Shown: positions 40,573 to 49,010 of the stretch, one piece after another
Position numbering within the stretch: the first letter of the stretch is position 1
Layout: the number at the start of each line of letters is the position of its first letter
Made by a program: the position numbers and the translations under genes
The notes under the pieces: generated by a model
What the model saw: the letters and a program-made list of their open reading frames with translations, nothing else
What the model was told of the DNA's origin: nothing
Database searches by the model: none
From: Caulobacter sp. 602-2
GTDB lineage: Bacteria > Pseudomonadota > Alphaproteobacteria > Caulobacterales > Caulobacteraceae
Assembly: GCF_011043625.1 (NCBI RefSeq)
Contig: NZ_JAAKGT010000014.1
Location: 1 to 64,000, forward strand
Direction: 5' to 3'
DNA: 64,000 nt

Positions 40573-42009
40573 CTACCGCCCGGCGAAACGCTCGGCCGCC
40601 ATGTCCTGGCCGTCGATCCGCACCGCCGCCCGGGCGTCGGCTCCGCCGCTCAGCGCCAGACCCTCGATCACCAGCCCCCGTACGTGCCGCGCCCACAGGC
40701 CCCAGGCCGGGGGATCGCCGAACATCCGCGGCTCGGGATAGGCGTCCTCCAGTTGCGCCGGCTCGACGCCCGCCTCCCCCGCCCCGCCCAGGAAGCTGAG
40801 GGTCAAGTTCTCCAGCCGCACGTCCTCGATCGGATGCTCGGCCAGGCCCGCCAGGATCACCGGCAGGTCGGCCTTCGCCGTCTCGCCCGACAGGTTGCGC
40901 ACGCTCACCCGGCGCAGCGCGCCCGGCCGCGTCCCCTCCGGCCCGCGCAGCCGCGCGCCCAGCCGCAGGAACAGCGGCGCGCTGGTCATCTCGACCAGGC
41001 GGACGTTGTCGATCTCGACGTCCTCGATGGTCCCGCCGTCGACGGTCTCCAGGGCCAGCCCGCGCGAGCGCTCCAGCACGCAGTCGGTGATGCGGATCCG
41101 CCGGAAGCCGCCGTTGCTCTCGGTGCCGATCTTGATGCGGCCGGTCACCCGGTCCTGGTCGGGCGAGATCTGCTGCTCGCGCCCCAGCGTGCCGTCCAGC
41201 ACCGTGCCCGGATCGAAGCCCGAGACGTGGCAGCGGGTGATCTCGACGTCCTGCGTGGGCAGCGCCGCGCCCAACGCCATCGAGGCCTTCAGCACGATCG
41301 CGTCGTCGTTGGGGGTGTTGACCCGGCAGTCGCTGATGCGCACGCGCGAGCAGCCGTCGATGTCCAGGCCGTCGCGGTTGGTGTCGACCAGCAGGTTCTC
41401 GATGACCAGGTCCTCGCAGCCGGTGGCCAGCACCGCGAAGTGCCCGCCGCGCACCAGCGTGAAGCCCGACAGCCGCACGTTCCGGCAGCGCTTGAGCCCG
41501 ATCGCCTTGTTGCCCTGGCCGATCATCGCCGCCCGTTCGGGCACCAGTTCGGCCATCGCCTCGGCCGAGAGGCCCACCATGCTCAGCGGAAACTCGCCCG
41601 CCTGCCGGCGCCAGCGCGAGCCCGGCCCCTCGCGGGTCAGGCCCTCGCCGTCGATGCGGCCGGGCCCCTCGATCGCCACGTCCTCCAGGTCCTCGCCCCA
41701 GAGCAGGCTGTTGCGCCAGTGGCTGTGCCCGAAGTCCTGGTAGAGGTCGTGGGGGTTGTCCTCCGGCGGATCATAGGCCCCGCCGTGCCGGGCCGGATCG
41801 GCGGCGACCAGCACGCAGCCCTCCTCCAGCTTCAGCCGCACGCCGCCGGCCAGCCGGATCGAAAAGCAGAGATAGCGCCCCGCCGGCAGCCGCACGGTCC
41901 CGCCGCCGGCCGCGCGGGCGGCCTGGACGGCGGCGTTGATCGCGTCGGTGTCCAGCGTCTCGCCGTCGCCCCTGGCCCCGAAGGACCGGACGTCGAAGAC
42001 CTGGCTCAC
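40573..42009 (-). CDS. GH28-family glycoside hydrolase (polygalacturonase/rhamnogalacturonase type)
   Basis: Parallel beta-helix hydrolase of 478 residues acting on pectic chains. The start has the typical VFDVRSFGARGDGETLDTDAI opening (split here: FDVRSFGARGDG, then DTDAINAAV). Catalytic blocks of GH28 are present: NRDGLDID near residue 222, NTPNDDAIVLK near residue 242 with the paired Asp, and GRIKIGTE near residue 290 with the RIK substrate-binding triad. No signal peptide is seen from GTG 42009, so it may be cytosolic, or exported by an unrecognised signal. The GTG overlaps the stop of the esterase gene (GTGA). Confidence 0.88.
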   Translation of the reverse strand: MSQVFDVRSFGARGDGETLDTDAINAAVQAARAAGGGTVRLPAGRYLCFSIRLAGGVRLKLEEGCVLVAADPARHGGAYDPPEDNPHDLYQDFGHSHWRNSLLWGEDLEDVAIEGPGRIDGEGLTREGPGSRWRRQAGEFPLSMVGLSAEAMAELVPERAAMIGQGNKAIGLKRCRNVRLSGFTLVRGGHFAVLATGCEDLVIENLLVDTNRDGLDIDGCSRVRISDCRVNTPNDDAIVLKASMALGAALPTQDVEITRCHVSGFDPGTVLDGTLGREQQISPDQDRVTGRIKIGTESNGGFRRIRITDCVLERSRGLALETVDGGTIEDVEIDNVRLVEMTSAPLFLRLGARLRGPEGTRPGALRRVSVRNLSGETAKADLPVILAGLAEHPIEDVRLENLTLSFLGGAGEAGVEPAQLEDAYPEPRMFGDPPAWGLWARHVRGLVIEGLALSGGADARAAVRIDGQDMAAERFAGR

Positions 42010-42968
42010 GTGTAGAGGCCGTGGCGACGCAGGAACGGCGGCAGTAGCTGCGGCCAGCCCATGTCCATGCCCTGCGGACCGGTCACGCCGAAGCCGTGGC
42101 CGCCCTTCTCGAACATGTGCAGTTCGCTGGGCACGCCGGCCGCGCGCAGGGCCGAGTACAGGAGCAAGCTGTTGTCGGCCGGCACCACCTTGTCGTCGGC
42201 GGCGGTGGCGATGAAGGTCGGCGGGGTGTCGGCCGGCACGTCCAGCTCCAGCGACGCGGCCTTGCGGCGCGCTTCGGAGGCGTCGCCGGCCAGCAGTTCC
42301 CGCATCGACGCGCCGTGCGCGAACGGCGCCTGCATGGTCACCACCGGATAGAACAGCCCCGCCACCGACGGCCGGGTCGACAGCTTGTCGATGGCGTCGA
42401 TCGGCGCGTAGGTGTCGCGCTTGAACTGGGTGGCCAGGCGCCCGGCCAGGTGTCCGCCGGCCGAGAAGCCCATCACCCCGACGCGCGCCGGATCCAGGCC
42501 CAGCTCGCCCGCGCGCGAGCGGATGATGCGGATGGCCCGCTGGGCGTCCTGCAAGGCCACGTCCGGCCCCGCCGCCCAGCCGTCGGCCGGCAGGCGATAG
42601 GTCATGACGAAGGCGGTCACGCCCTGGTCGGCGATCCACTTGTCGATCGCCCCGCCGGCCTTGCTGACCGCCACGCGCTTGTAGCCGCCGCCCGGGATCA
42701 TAAGGATCGCCGCGCCGTTGGGCTTTTCCGGCCGGCGCATCATCAGCACCGGGTCGGTGATGTTGAGGAAGGCCGTGTCGTTGGGATCGCCGCCAGGCGT
42801 GCGCAAGATCACCTGCTCCTTGACCGTCACCTTCTCGCCGCCCGGAGCCTTGCCCGGCCAGATCGGCTGGATCTCCAGCGTCGGCCTGACGGCCGGAGCC
42901 GTCTGGGCCAGGGCGGGGCTGGCGGCGGTCGCGCCGGCCAGGGCCAGCAGGGAGCGACGGTCGATCAT
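42006..42968 (-). CDS. Exported alpha/beta-hydrolase esterase (pectin/xylan acetylesterase-like)
   Basis: Protein of 320 residues with a twin-arginine-like signal (MIDRRSLLALAGATAASPALA). Fold of the BD-FAE/acetylxylan-esterase type: oxyanion segment AAILMIPGGGYKRVA near residue 88, nucleophile in MGFSAGGHLAG near residue 160, acid in ATAADDKVVP near residue 255, and His in EKGGHGFG near residue 293. Its context between a rhamnogalacturonan acetylesterase and a GH28 gene suggests it removes acetyl or similar esters from pectin. ATG 42968 follows an AGAGG site. Coupled by overlap to the GH28 gene. Confidence 0.88.
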   Translation of the reverse strand: MIDRRSLLALAGATAASPALAQTAPAVRPTLEIQPIWPGKAPGGEKVTVKEQVILRTPGGDPNDTAFLNITDPVLMMRRPEKPNGAAILMIPGGGYKRVAVSKAGGAIDKWIADQGVTAFVMTYRLPADGWAAGPDVALQDAQRAIRIIRSRAGELGLDPARVGVMGFSAGGHLAGRLATQFKRDTYAPIDAIDKLSTRPSVAGLFYPVVTMQAPFAHGASMRELLAGDASEARRKAASLELDVPADTPPTFIATAADDKVVPADNSLLLYSALRAAGVPSELHMFEKGGHGFGVTGPQGMDMGWPQLLPPFLRRHGLYT

Positions 42969-42995
42969 CGGATACCTCTTACCTCGCAAGGAGGA

Positions 42996-44258
42996 TCAAT
43001 TGCCGCGCAGGGCCGCGTTGCTGCGGGCCGCGCTGGGAGCCATGACGAAGCTGTCGGGAGGCGTCGGCTTGGCCGGATCGAACGCACCGGCGTCGGCGGA
43101 AAGATGGCGCGCCAGTTCGGGAACGCCGGCCCTGATCCCCTCGACGATGCAGCGCGCCAGCTCATAGGCGCCGTAGTTGTCGTGGTGGGTGATGTCCTTG
43201 CCGCCGTCGGCGAAGGCCTTGGGCGACTGCGCCGGGCCCAGGGCCTCGTAGAAGGCGCGGCTCATCGCGGCCAGGTCGATGACCGGCACGCCCAGCTCGG
43301 CGCCCACCGCCCGCACCGCAGCCGGATAGTCGCCGTGGGTGTTGATGATCCTGCCCTCGCCGTCGAACCGGCGGCGATGCATCGAGGTCACCAGCACGGG
43401 CGTGGCCTTCCTGCGCCGGAATTCGCCGACATAGGCCCGCAGGTAGTCGCGATAGGTGCTGTCGGCCGCCACATAGGTCTGGGGCCAGTTTTCCTTCTGG
43501 TCGTTGTGGCCGAACTGGATCAGCGCGAAATCGCCGGCCCGCGTCTGGCTCAGCACCTTGTCCAGCCGGTGCTCCATCAGGAACGACTTCATGGTCTCGC
43601 CGGACTCGGCGTGGCTGGCCACCGACACGGTCGGCGCGAAGAACCTGGGCAGCATCTGGCCCCAGCCGGCGGCCGGCTCGAACGGCTGGTCGGTGACCGT
43701 GGAATCGCCCAGCAGGAAGACGCGCGGCACGCTGGCGGGCTCGACGGTCATGCGGGCCACCTTCGGGGCAGGCCCGCAGAACTCCACCGTCAGCCTGTCG
43801 TCCCAGTTGGGCGTGCCCTTCTCGCGCGGATTGAGGATCACGCCGGTCCCGCCCGGGGCGTTCTTCGGCGGCGGCGGCAGCGAGGCGTCGCGGACATTGA
43901 CCACGAACGTCACCTCGCGGCGCTCCTTGGCCTTGGTGCGGATCTGCTCGGCCATCAGCCGCCGGGACTCGGCCTTCACGGTCAGGTCCGCGCCGCCCTC
44001 GACCTCCAGCGTCACGCGCCAGTCGCCTTCCGGCGCGGCGACCGAGAACGACCGCCCCTCGCCCGGCTCGAAGCCGTAGCCCAGAGCGGCGTCGTACAGC
44101 CGGTCGGCGGCGACGGGCGTGAAGCCCTCGCGCGGCCTGGCGGTGAAATCGAACCTGCGGGTCGTCACTTGTCGCGCCTGTGCTCCAACGGGCGCCAGCA
44201 GCGAGGCCGACACCACCCCGACCAGGACCTCGCGCCGTCGCGCGCCCTTGACGTCCAT
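42996..44258 (-). CDS. Rhamnogalacturonan acetylesterase-like protein with N-terminal beta domain
   Basis: Exported protein of 420 residues. A twin-Arg-containing leader (GARRREVLVGVV) is followed by a beta-sandwich of about 140 residues like those preceding CE12 domains (RRFDFTARPREGFTPV, LYDAALGYGFE). The SGNH domain has the nucleophile in LLGDSTVTDQ near residue 183, ASHAESGETMKSF, QFGHNDQKENWPQ near residue 252, and DITHHDNYGAYELA as the Asp/His block. ATG 44258 follows GGGAGG. First gene of the minus-strand pectin cluster. With the CE12-like protein at 23660, it gives the locus two de-acetylases of this type. Confidence 0.88.
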   Translation of the reverse strand: MDVKGARRREVLVGVVSASLLAPVGAQARQVTTRRFDFTARPREGFTPVAADRLYDAALGYGFEPGEGRSFSVAAPEGDWRVTLEVEGGADLTVKAESRRLMAEQIRTKAKERREVTFVVNVRDASLPPPPKNAPGGTGVILNPREKGTPNWDDRLTVEFCGPAPKVARMTVEPASVPRVFLLGDSTVTDQPFEPAAGWGQMLPRFFAPTVSVASHAESGETMKSFLMEHRLDKVLSQTRAGDFALIQFGHNDQKENWPQTYVAADSTYRDYLRAYVGEFRRRKATPVLVTSMHRRRFDGEGRIINTHGDYPAAVRAVGAELGVPVIDLAAMSRAFYEALGPAQSPKAFADGGKDITHHDNYGAYELARCIVEGIRAGVPELARHLSADAGAFDPAKPTPPDSFVMAPSAARSNAALRGN

Positions 44259-44345
44259 GATCGCACCTCCCGAACGGCCACGCGTCGATCCCGGAAGGTC
44301 GACGTCCTTGGTCGGACCATCCCGAAGAACAGGAGGTAGCGCAAG

Positions 44346-44385
44346 CAATTTCACATATCAGAAAGCAATCCCGAATTGTGGGATT
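44346..44385 (-). promoter_or_regulatory. AT-rich palindromic site upstream of the second acetylesterase cluster
   Basis: AATCCC (44367-44372) and GGGATT (44380-44385) form an inverted repeat around GAATTGT. The flanking sequence reads, on the minus strand, ATATGTGAAATTG, loosely similar to ATATTGTGAGAATTG at the SGNH esterase promoter. It lies about 90-130 bases before the start at 44258. A shared regulator is a tentative inference. Confidence 0.35.
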
Positions 44386-44415
44386 AAAGGATCCGCGACG
44401 TCCGGCGTCGAAGCC

Positions 44416-45222
44416 TCAGTTCGCCTTCGCGCTCCAGCCCTGCAGCACTTCGTCCTGCGGGAACAGCTGCAGCCCGTTGCGAAGCCCGACCGAGGTCCAG
44501 AACGCCGACTTGCGGATGACCAGGCCACGGTACGCGATCGAGCGATAATAGATCGGCACCTTGCGGCGAAGCGGCTTGAGCAGCCGGCGCAGCGCCCGCA
44601 GGTCGCCGTCCAGCGCGGCCCGGAACATCACCTTGGCCGTCTCGCTGCTGGCGACCATGCGAATCGTGTCGTGGTCCATGAAGGGCGCATGCACCTCTTC
44701 GATCCGGCCGACCTTGCGGATCAGCTCCACGTGCTCGCGATCAAGCGGCTGATAGGGGTCGTAGACGATGATCGAGCGCCCCGGCAGGCTTCGCACGGCT
44801 TCGCCGCCGTTCAGGTCCTGGCGGAAGAACTCCTGGTAGCGCTTGTCGTGCGGGACCAGCGCCGGATCCAGCGAGAACTGCGGCGAGAACGCCAGGGTGG
44901 TGGTGGCGCCCAGCGTCTTGCCGTGCGCCAGCGCGGCGTACGCGCCCATGCTGTTGCCGTAGGCCAGCACCTCCCGATAGTCCGACAGTACGCCGCGAAC
45001 GCGCCTGGCGATCTCCTCGATGTCCTTGGCGGGGAACCAGTTGGGCCGCTTGGCGACCACGCCGACGCAGCCGATGTCCAGCTTGCGCACGACCGGCGAG
45101 GCCCAGAAGTCTTCTTCGTCGGGCCGAAATCCGAGACTATTGAAGGTAATGAGGGCGTAGGGCGCACTTCCCAACCGGAAGTACGCCTTCAGATTCTCGG
45201 TTTCGATCCAAGGCTGCATCAT
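44416..45222 (-). CDS. Putative alpha/beta-hydrolase-like protein of unknown function
   Basis: Protein of about 268 residues. The central part has a nucleophile-elbow motif YGNSMGAYAALAHGK near residue 102, preceded by a core strand (EVLAYG) and followed by FSPQFSLDP. APFMDHDT near residue 197 supplies a candidate Asp/His. The C-terminal region is basic (RRLLKPLRRKVP). Such proteins often accompany polysaccharide genes, but I do not recognise a characterised homologue. Two adjacent ATGs (45222, 45219) are possible starts with no strong ribosome site. The frame stays open upstream through the tRNA gene, which is not coding. Confidence 0.65.
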   Translation of the reverse strand: MMQPWIETENLKAYFRLGSAPYALITFNSLGFRPDEEDFWASPVVRKLDIGCVGVVAKRPNWFPAKDIEEIARRVRGVLSDYREVLAYGNSMGAYAALAHGKTLGATTTLAFSPQFSLDPALVPHDKRYQEFFRQDLNGGEAVRSLPGRSIIVYDPYQPLDREHVELIRKVGRIEEVHAPFMDHDTIRMVASSETAKVMFRAALDGDLRALRRLLKPLRRKVPIYYRSIAYRGLVIRKSAFWTSVGLRNGLQLFPQDEVLQGWSAKAN

Positions 45223-45479
45223 TGATTGCAGATTACCATCGAAGCCCGACCTCGAAACCGGATATTTTGCAATGTATCCGATGTGAAACCTAAACGAAGG
45301 CTCTCCGGGACGACGGCGCCGCACGGCCCGCGACGCCCGGCCGGCGGATTCGGCGATTCGATCCCCGACCGTCCCCGAACCGGGCTTCGGACCAGGCGCG
45401 CACTGTTCCCGATGATGCGTCGCCTCGGCGGACGCCCCGTCGGGGCGATCCGCTAAGTCGTTATTCTTCAAAGGAAAGT

Positions 45480-45554
45480 TGGTAGGCCGGCTGGGACTCG
45501 AACCCAGGACCATTCGATTAAAAGTCGAATGCTCTACCACTGAGCTACCGGCCC
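45480..45554 (-). tRNA. tRNA-Lys (anticodon UUU)
   Basis: A cloverleaf is readable on the minus strand. Acceptor arm GGGCCGG pairs with CCGGCCT (a G-U first pair), D arm AGCTCAGTGGTAGAGC, anticodon loop CTTTTAA closed by TTCGA/TCGAA, T arm with GGTTCGAGTCC, discriminator A and an encoded CCA at 45482-45480. The loop gives anticodon TTT, reading AAA and AAG lysine codons. Confidence 0.96.
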
Positions 45555-45680
45555 GCTGTCGACACGGAGGTAGGCCGTGGAAGCGGCGCGGAACATAGTC
45601 GGGCCACGTCTGCGTCGCAAGCTCGCTTTCATGTTTCACGGCGGATGACGACACGGCTCGTCGCGCGTTAGGGTCAAGTC

Positions 45681-46529
45681 ATGCGAAGCCTGCTTCTCCT
45701 CGCCGTCGCGCTCCCCCTGCTGGCCGCCTGCGCGAGCACGCGCCAGCCCGAGCCCGAGGTTTCCAAGGCTCCGGCCGAGGTCGACTCTCCAGACAAGATC
45801 CAGACCACCTCGGAGGCCAACAAGGACGGCCTGTCGGGCGCGGTCACCGCGCCGCTGCGCGACGTCAACCTGATGCGCACCAAGATCCCGCCGGTGCTGC
45901 TGGAGGCCATGCAGGATCCCTACGCCCGGCCCCAGCCCTCCAGCTGCGGCCAGCTGACCGCCCTGGTGAAGCCGCTCGACGCGGCGCTGGGGATCGACCT
46001 CGACCAGGTGCCGCCGGGCGAGGACGAAGACCTGATGGACCGCGGCCGCAAGGCGGCCGGCGACGCCGCCCTCGGGGCCATGGCCAGCGCGGCCCAGGAC
46101 CTGATCCCCATGCGCGGCTGGGTCCGCAAGCTGTCGGGCGCCGAGAAGCACGACCGCCTCGTGCAGTCGGCCATGGCCGCCGGCGCCGTGCGCCGCGCCT
46201 ATCTCAAGGGCCTGGGCGAGGCACGCGGCTGCATGCCCCCGGCCACGCCCCAGCATCGCGGCGAGCCCCAGCCCGAACCGGCCAAGAAGCGCCGCTTCCC
46301 GTTCATGGGCGGCAAGGACGAGCCGCCGCCTACCCCGCCCAAGCCCAAGCCCTCGGTCGTCGGCCCCACCGTCGAGCCGATCCCCGACGTCCACGCCCCG
46401 CCGGCCGCCGCCGCGCCTGCGCCCGAAGCCGCCAAGGGCAAGCGCAAGCCCGCCTACCCCATCACCCCCGTCCCCGCCGCCCCGCAACCGACACAGCCCA
46501 CGACGCCGCAAGGCCCGACCAGCGATTGA
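45681..46529 (+). CDS. Hypothetical lipoprotein with proline-rich tail
   Basis: Protein of 282 residues. Lipobox LLAAC at about residues 13-17 predicts lipid attachment at Cys17 and outer or inner membrane anchoring. The middle part is helical (LMRTKIPPVLLEAM; GRKAAGDAALGAMASAAQDL) with a Cys pair (SSCGQL and RGCMPP). From residue 190 the chain is Pro/Lys-rich low complexity, suitable for crossing the cell wall. I recognise no family. It is a single gene, divergent from the tRNA, with a family A repeat after its stop. Confidence 0.75.
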   Translation: MRSLLLLAVALPLLAACASTRQPEPEVSKAPAEVDSPDKIQTTSEANKDGLSGAVTAPLRDVNLMRTKIPPVLLEAMQDPYARPQPSSCGQLTALVKPLDAALGIDLDQVPPGEDEDLMDRGRKAAGDAALGAMASAAQDLIPMRGWVRKLSGAEKHDRLVQSAMAAGAVRRAYLKGLGEARGCMPPATPQHRGEPQPEPAKKRRFPFMGGKDEPPPTPPKPKPSVVGPTVEPIPDVHAPPAAAAPAPEAAKGKRKPAYPITPVPAAPQPTQPTTPQGPTSD

Positions 46530-46563
46530 CGCGCGGCGGCGCTCTCCGGAGGACACCAAATAG

Positions 46564-46609
46564 ATCCTCCCCCTCTGGGGGAGGTGACCCGGAGGGCCGG
46601 AGGGGGTCA
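46564..46609. repeat. Dispersed palindromic repeat, family A
   Basis: GATCCTCCCCCTCTGGGGGA followed by GGTGACCCGGAGGGCCGGAGGGGG. One substitution in the second palindrome (TGACCC for TGGCCC) distinguishes it from the other copies. It lies between the convergent lipoprotein and mrp genes. Confidence 0.75.
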
Positions 46610-46676
46610 GCGCCGGAGGCTCAGCGCGACCATGAAACCTGCGGTCACCGCCCCTCCAGGAACAACAACCCTCACC

Positions 46677-47789
46677 CTAGTGCGAAATGCTCTTCCACAC
46701 CGCGCTGGCCGCATCGACGAAAGCCTTGGCCGCGGCGCTTTCGGGCGCGGCCAGCACCGCGGGCCGGCCCGCGTCGCCGGCTTCGCGCACGCTCATCTCG
46801 ATCGGCACCTGGGCCAGCACCGGCGTGCCCAGCGCCTGGGCCTCGGCCACGCCGCCGCCCGAGCCGAAGATCGGGATCGGCGCGCCCGTCGCCGGGTCGG
46901 CGAAGAAGGCCATGTTCTCGATCAGGCCCAGGATCGGCGTCGCGGTCTTGGCGAACATCGCCGCGGCCCGGCGCGCGTCGATCAGGGCGATCTCCTGCGG
47001 GGTGGTGACCAGCACCACGCCGTCGATGCGCAGCTTCTGCACCAGGGTCAGGTGGATGTCGCCGGTGCCCGGCGGCAGGTCGACGACCAGCACGTCCAGC
47101 GGCTCGTCCTCGGTTCCCCAGGCCACGTCGTGGATCAGTTGGCGCACCGCCGACGAGGCCATCGGCCCGCGCCAGATCATCGCCCTGCCCTCGTCGACCA
47201 TGAAGCCGATCGACATCAGCTTCACGCCGTGGGCCTGCATCGGCAGCAGCTTCTTGTCCTCGAAGGTCGGCTCGCCCTCGACGCCCATCATGCGCGGGGC
47301 CGAGGGGCCGTAGATGTCGGCGTCCAGCAGGCCCACCTTCAGGCCCAGCCCCGCCAGGGCGCAGGCCAGGTTGGTCGAGACCGTCGACTTGCCCACCCCG
47401 CCCTTGCCCGAGGCGACGGCGATGACGTGGCGCACGTGGGCCGGCTTTTCAGAGGCCGGCGGCGGCCCCACCTGGGCCTGGGGGTCGTCGGCGACGCGGG
47501 CGCCCTTGCGCACCCGGGTGGTCTCGGCGGCCGCCTGGGCGGTCAGCACCACCTGGGCGCGGGTGATCCCCGGCAGCGCCGCCAGCGCCTTCTCGGCCGC
47601 CTCGCGCACCGGTCCGTAGCCGCCGACGCGCGCGGCCGGCACCTCCAGCACGAAGCCGGCCTTGCCCTCGCGCACCACCAGTCCCTGCACCAGTCCGGCC
47701 TTCACCAGGCCAAGGCCGGTGGCCGGATCCTCGATGCGGTCGAGGGCCTCGCGGGCGTCGTCGGGGGTGGCGGAAGGGCTCGCGGTCAC
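46677..47789 (-). CDS. mrp: Mrp/ApbC-family iron-sulfur cluster carrier ATPase
   Basis: P-loop ATPase of 370 residues that helps load Fe-S clusters onto target proteins. The N-terminal MIP18/DUF59-like domain spans about 10-85, then the deviant Walker A SGKGGVGKSTVSTNLA near residue 127, DADIYGPSAPRMMG, and Walker B VDLPPGTGD near residue 236. The CxxC pair found near IENM in many homologues is absent here (ENMAFFADPATG), so cluster binding must rely on other ligands. GTG 47789 begins the DUF59 domain. It is divergent from hflK across about 105 bases. Confidence 0.92.
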   Translation of the reverse strand: MTASPSATPDDAREALDRIEDPATGLGLVKAGLVQGLVVREGKAGFVLEVPAARVGGYGPVREAAEKALAALPGITRAQVVLTAQAAAETTRVRKGARVADDPQAQVGPPPASEKPAHVRHVIAVASGKGGVGKSTVSTNLACALAGLGLKVGLLDADIYGPSAPRMMGVEGEPTFEDKKLLPMQAHGVKLMSIGFMVDEGRAMIWRGPMASSAVRQLIHDVAWGTEDEPLDVLVVDLPPGTGDIHLTLVQKLRIDGVVLVTTPQEIALIDARRAAAMFAKTATPILGLIENMAFFADPATGAPIPIFGSGGGVAEAQALGTPVLAQVPIEMSVREAGDAGRPAVLAAPESAAAKAFVDAASAVWKSISH

Positions 47790-47894
47790 GTCTTTGTCTT
47801 GCCTTGTCGTGCGGGGGTCCTCATATCCGCGTACGGGGGGGCTTTTACAACCCCGCCATCCGCAAGAACGAGCGACGGGAAGATAGCGCCGCCC

Positions 47895-49010
47895 ATGCCC
47901 TGGAACGACAACGCCGGACCCGGCCCCTGGGGATCGCCCCCTCCGGGCGACGACAAGAACGACGGTGGGCGGAACAAGTCCGACCCCGGCCGCCGCCCCT
48001 CCGGTCCGCCTGGCGTTCCGCCGCCCCCGATCGACGTCAGCGAGCTGGTCGAGCGCGTCACCGAGCGCCTGCGCGGAACCTTCGGCGGCCCCGGCCGCGG
48101 CAAGGCGATCGTGCTTGGCGCCGGGGCCGTGGTCGGCCTGTGGCTGCTGACCGGGACCTATGTCGTCCAGCCCAACCAGCAGGGCGTGGTCACCACCTTC
48201 GGCGCCTACAGCCGCACCAGCGATCCTGGCCTGCGCTATCACCTGCCCTGGCCGGTCGAGGCCGTGCAGCGCGTGCCCGTCACCTCGATCCAGACGCTCG
48301 ACATCGGCGGCGTCCCCGGCGCCGAGGTGCCGGCCGAACGCCTGATGCTGACCGGCGACGAGAACATCGTCGACCTGTCGTTCACCGTTCAGTGGCGCGT
48401 GTCCGACGCCGGCAAGTACGTGTTCAACGTGCGCGAGCCCAACGTCGTGCTCAAGGACGTGGCCGAAAGCGCCATGCGCGAGGTGGTCGGCAAGACCGCC
48501 CTCACCCCGATCCTCACCAACGGCCGCGGCGAGGTCGAGGCCCAGACCCGCATCCTGATGCAGCGGGTGCTCGATCGCTACGACATCGGCGTCCACATCG
48601 AGGGCGTCCGCATCCAGGTGGCCAACGCCCCCGAGCCGGTCGTCGACGCCTTCCGCGACGTGCAGCGCGCAGCCCAGAACGCCCAGTCGGCCGCCAACGT
48701 CGCCCGCGGCGAAGCCGCCCAGGTGATCCAGCAGGCCAAGGGCTATCGCGAGCAGGTGGTGCGCGAGGCCGCGGGCGACGCGGCCCGCTTCAACCAGGTC
48801 TACGACCAGTACAAGCTGGCCCCGGCCGTGACGCGCGAGCGCCTCTACATCGAGACCATGCAGCGGGTGCTGGCCAACTCCAACAAGGTGATCGTCGACA
48901 ACAAGGGCGCCAACGCCCCGGTGATCCTGCCGTCGGACACCTTCCGCGCCAGGTCCGTCGCCCCGCCGGCCGCCGCCGCCCCTGCCGCCACCGACGGAGC
49001 CGCCCGATGA
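47895..49010 (+). CDS. hflK: FtsH protease modulator HflK
   Basis: Band-7/SPFH membrane protein of 371 residues. It forms a large complex with HflC around FtsH at the inner membrane and modulates membrane-protein degradation. A Gly/Pro-rich cytosolic N-terminus (PWNDNAGPGPWGSPPPG) precedes one membrane helix (VLGAGAVVGLWLLTGTYVV near residue 75). The periplasmic SPFH domain follows (QPNQQGVVTTFG, PGLRYHLPWPVE), then a helical Ala/Gln-rich part and an Ala/Pro tail. ATG 47895 gives the typical HflK N-terminus. The stop overlaps the hflC start (ATGA). Confidence 0.95.
   Translation: MPWNDNAGPGPWGSPPPGDDKNDGGRNKSDPGRRPSGPPGVPPPPIDVSELVERVTERLRGTFGGPGRGKAIVLGAGAVVGLWLLTGTYVVQPNQQGVVTTFGAYSRTSDPGLRYHLPWPVEAVQRVPVTSIQTLDIGGVPGAEVPAERLMLTGDENIVDLSFTVQWRVSDAGKYVFNVREPNVVLKDVAESAMREVVGKTALTPILTNGRGEVEAQTRILMQRVLDRYDIGVHIEGVRIQVANAPEPVVDAFRDVQRAAQNAQSAANVARGEAAQVIQQAKGYREQVVREAAGDAARFNQVYDQYKLAPAVTRERLYIETMQRVLANSNKVIVDNKGANAPVILPSDTFRARSVAPPAAAAPAATDGAAR

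Noticed and set aside
45226..45456. Possible 76-codon plus-strand gene before the tRNA
   Set aside because: Arg-rich composition, no ribosome site, and antisense to the leader region of the gene at 44416.
45223..45654. Upstream extension of the alpha/beta-hydrolase-like gene
   Set aside because: The frame runs through the tRNA-Lys gene, so it cannot be the real start.
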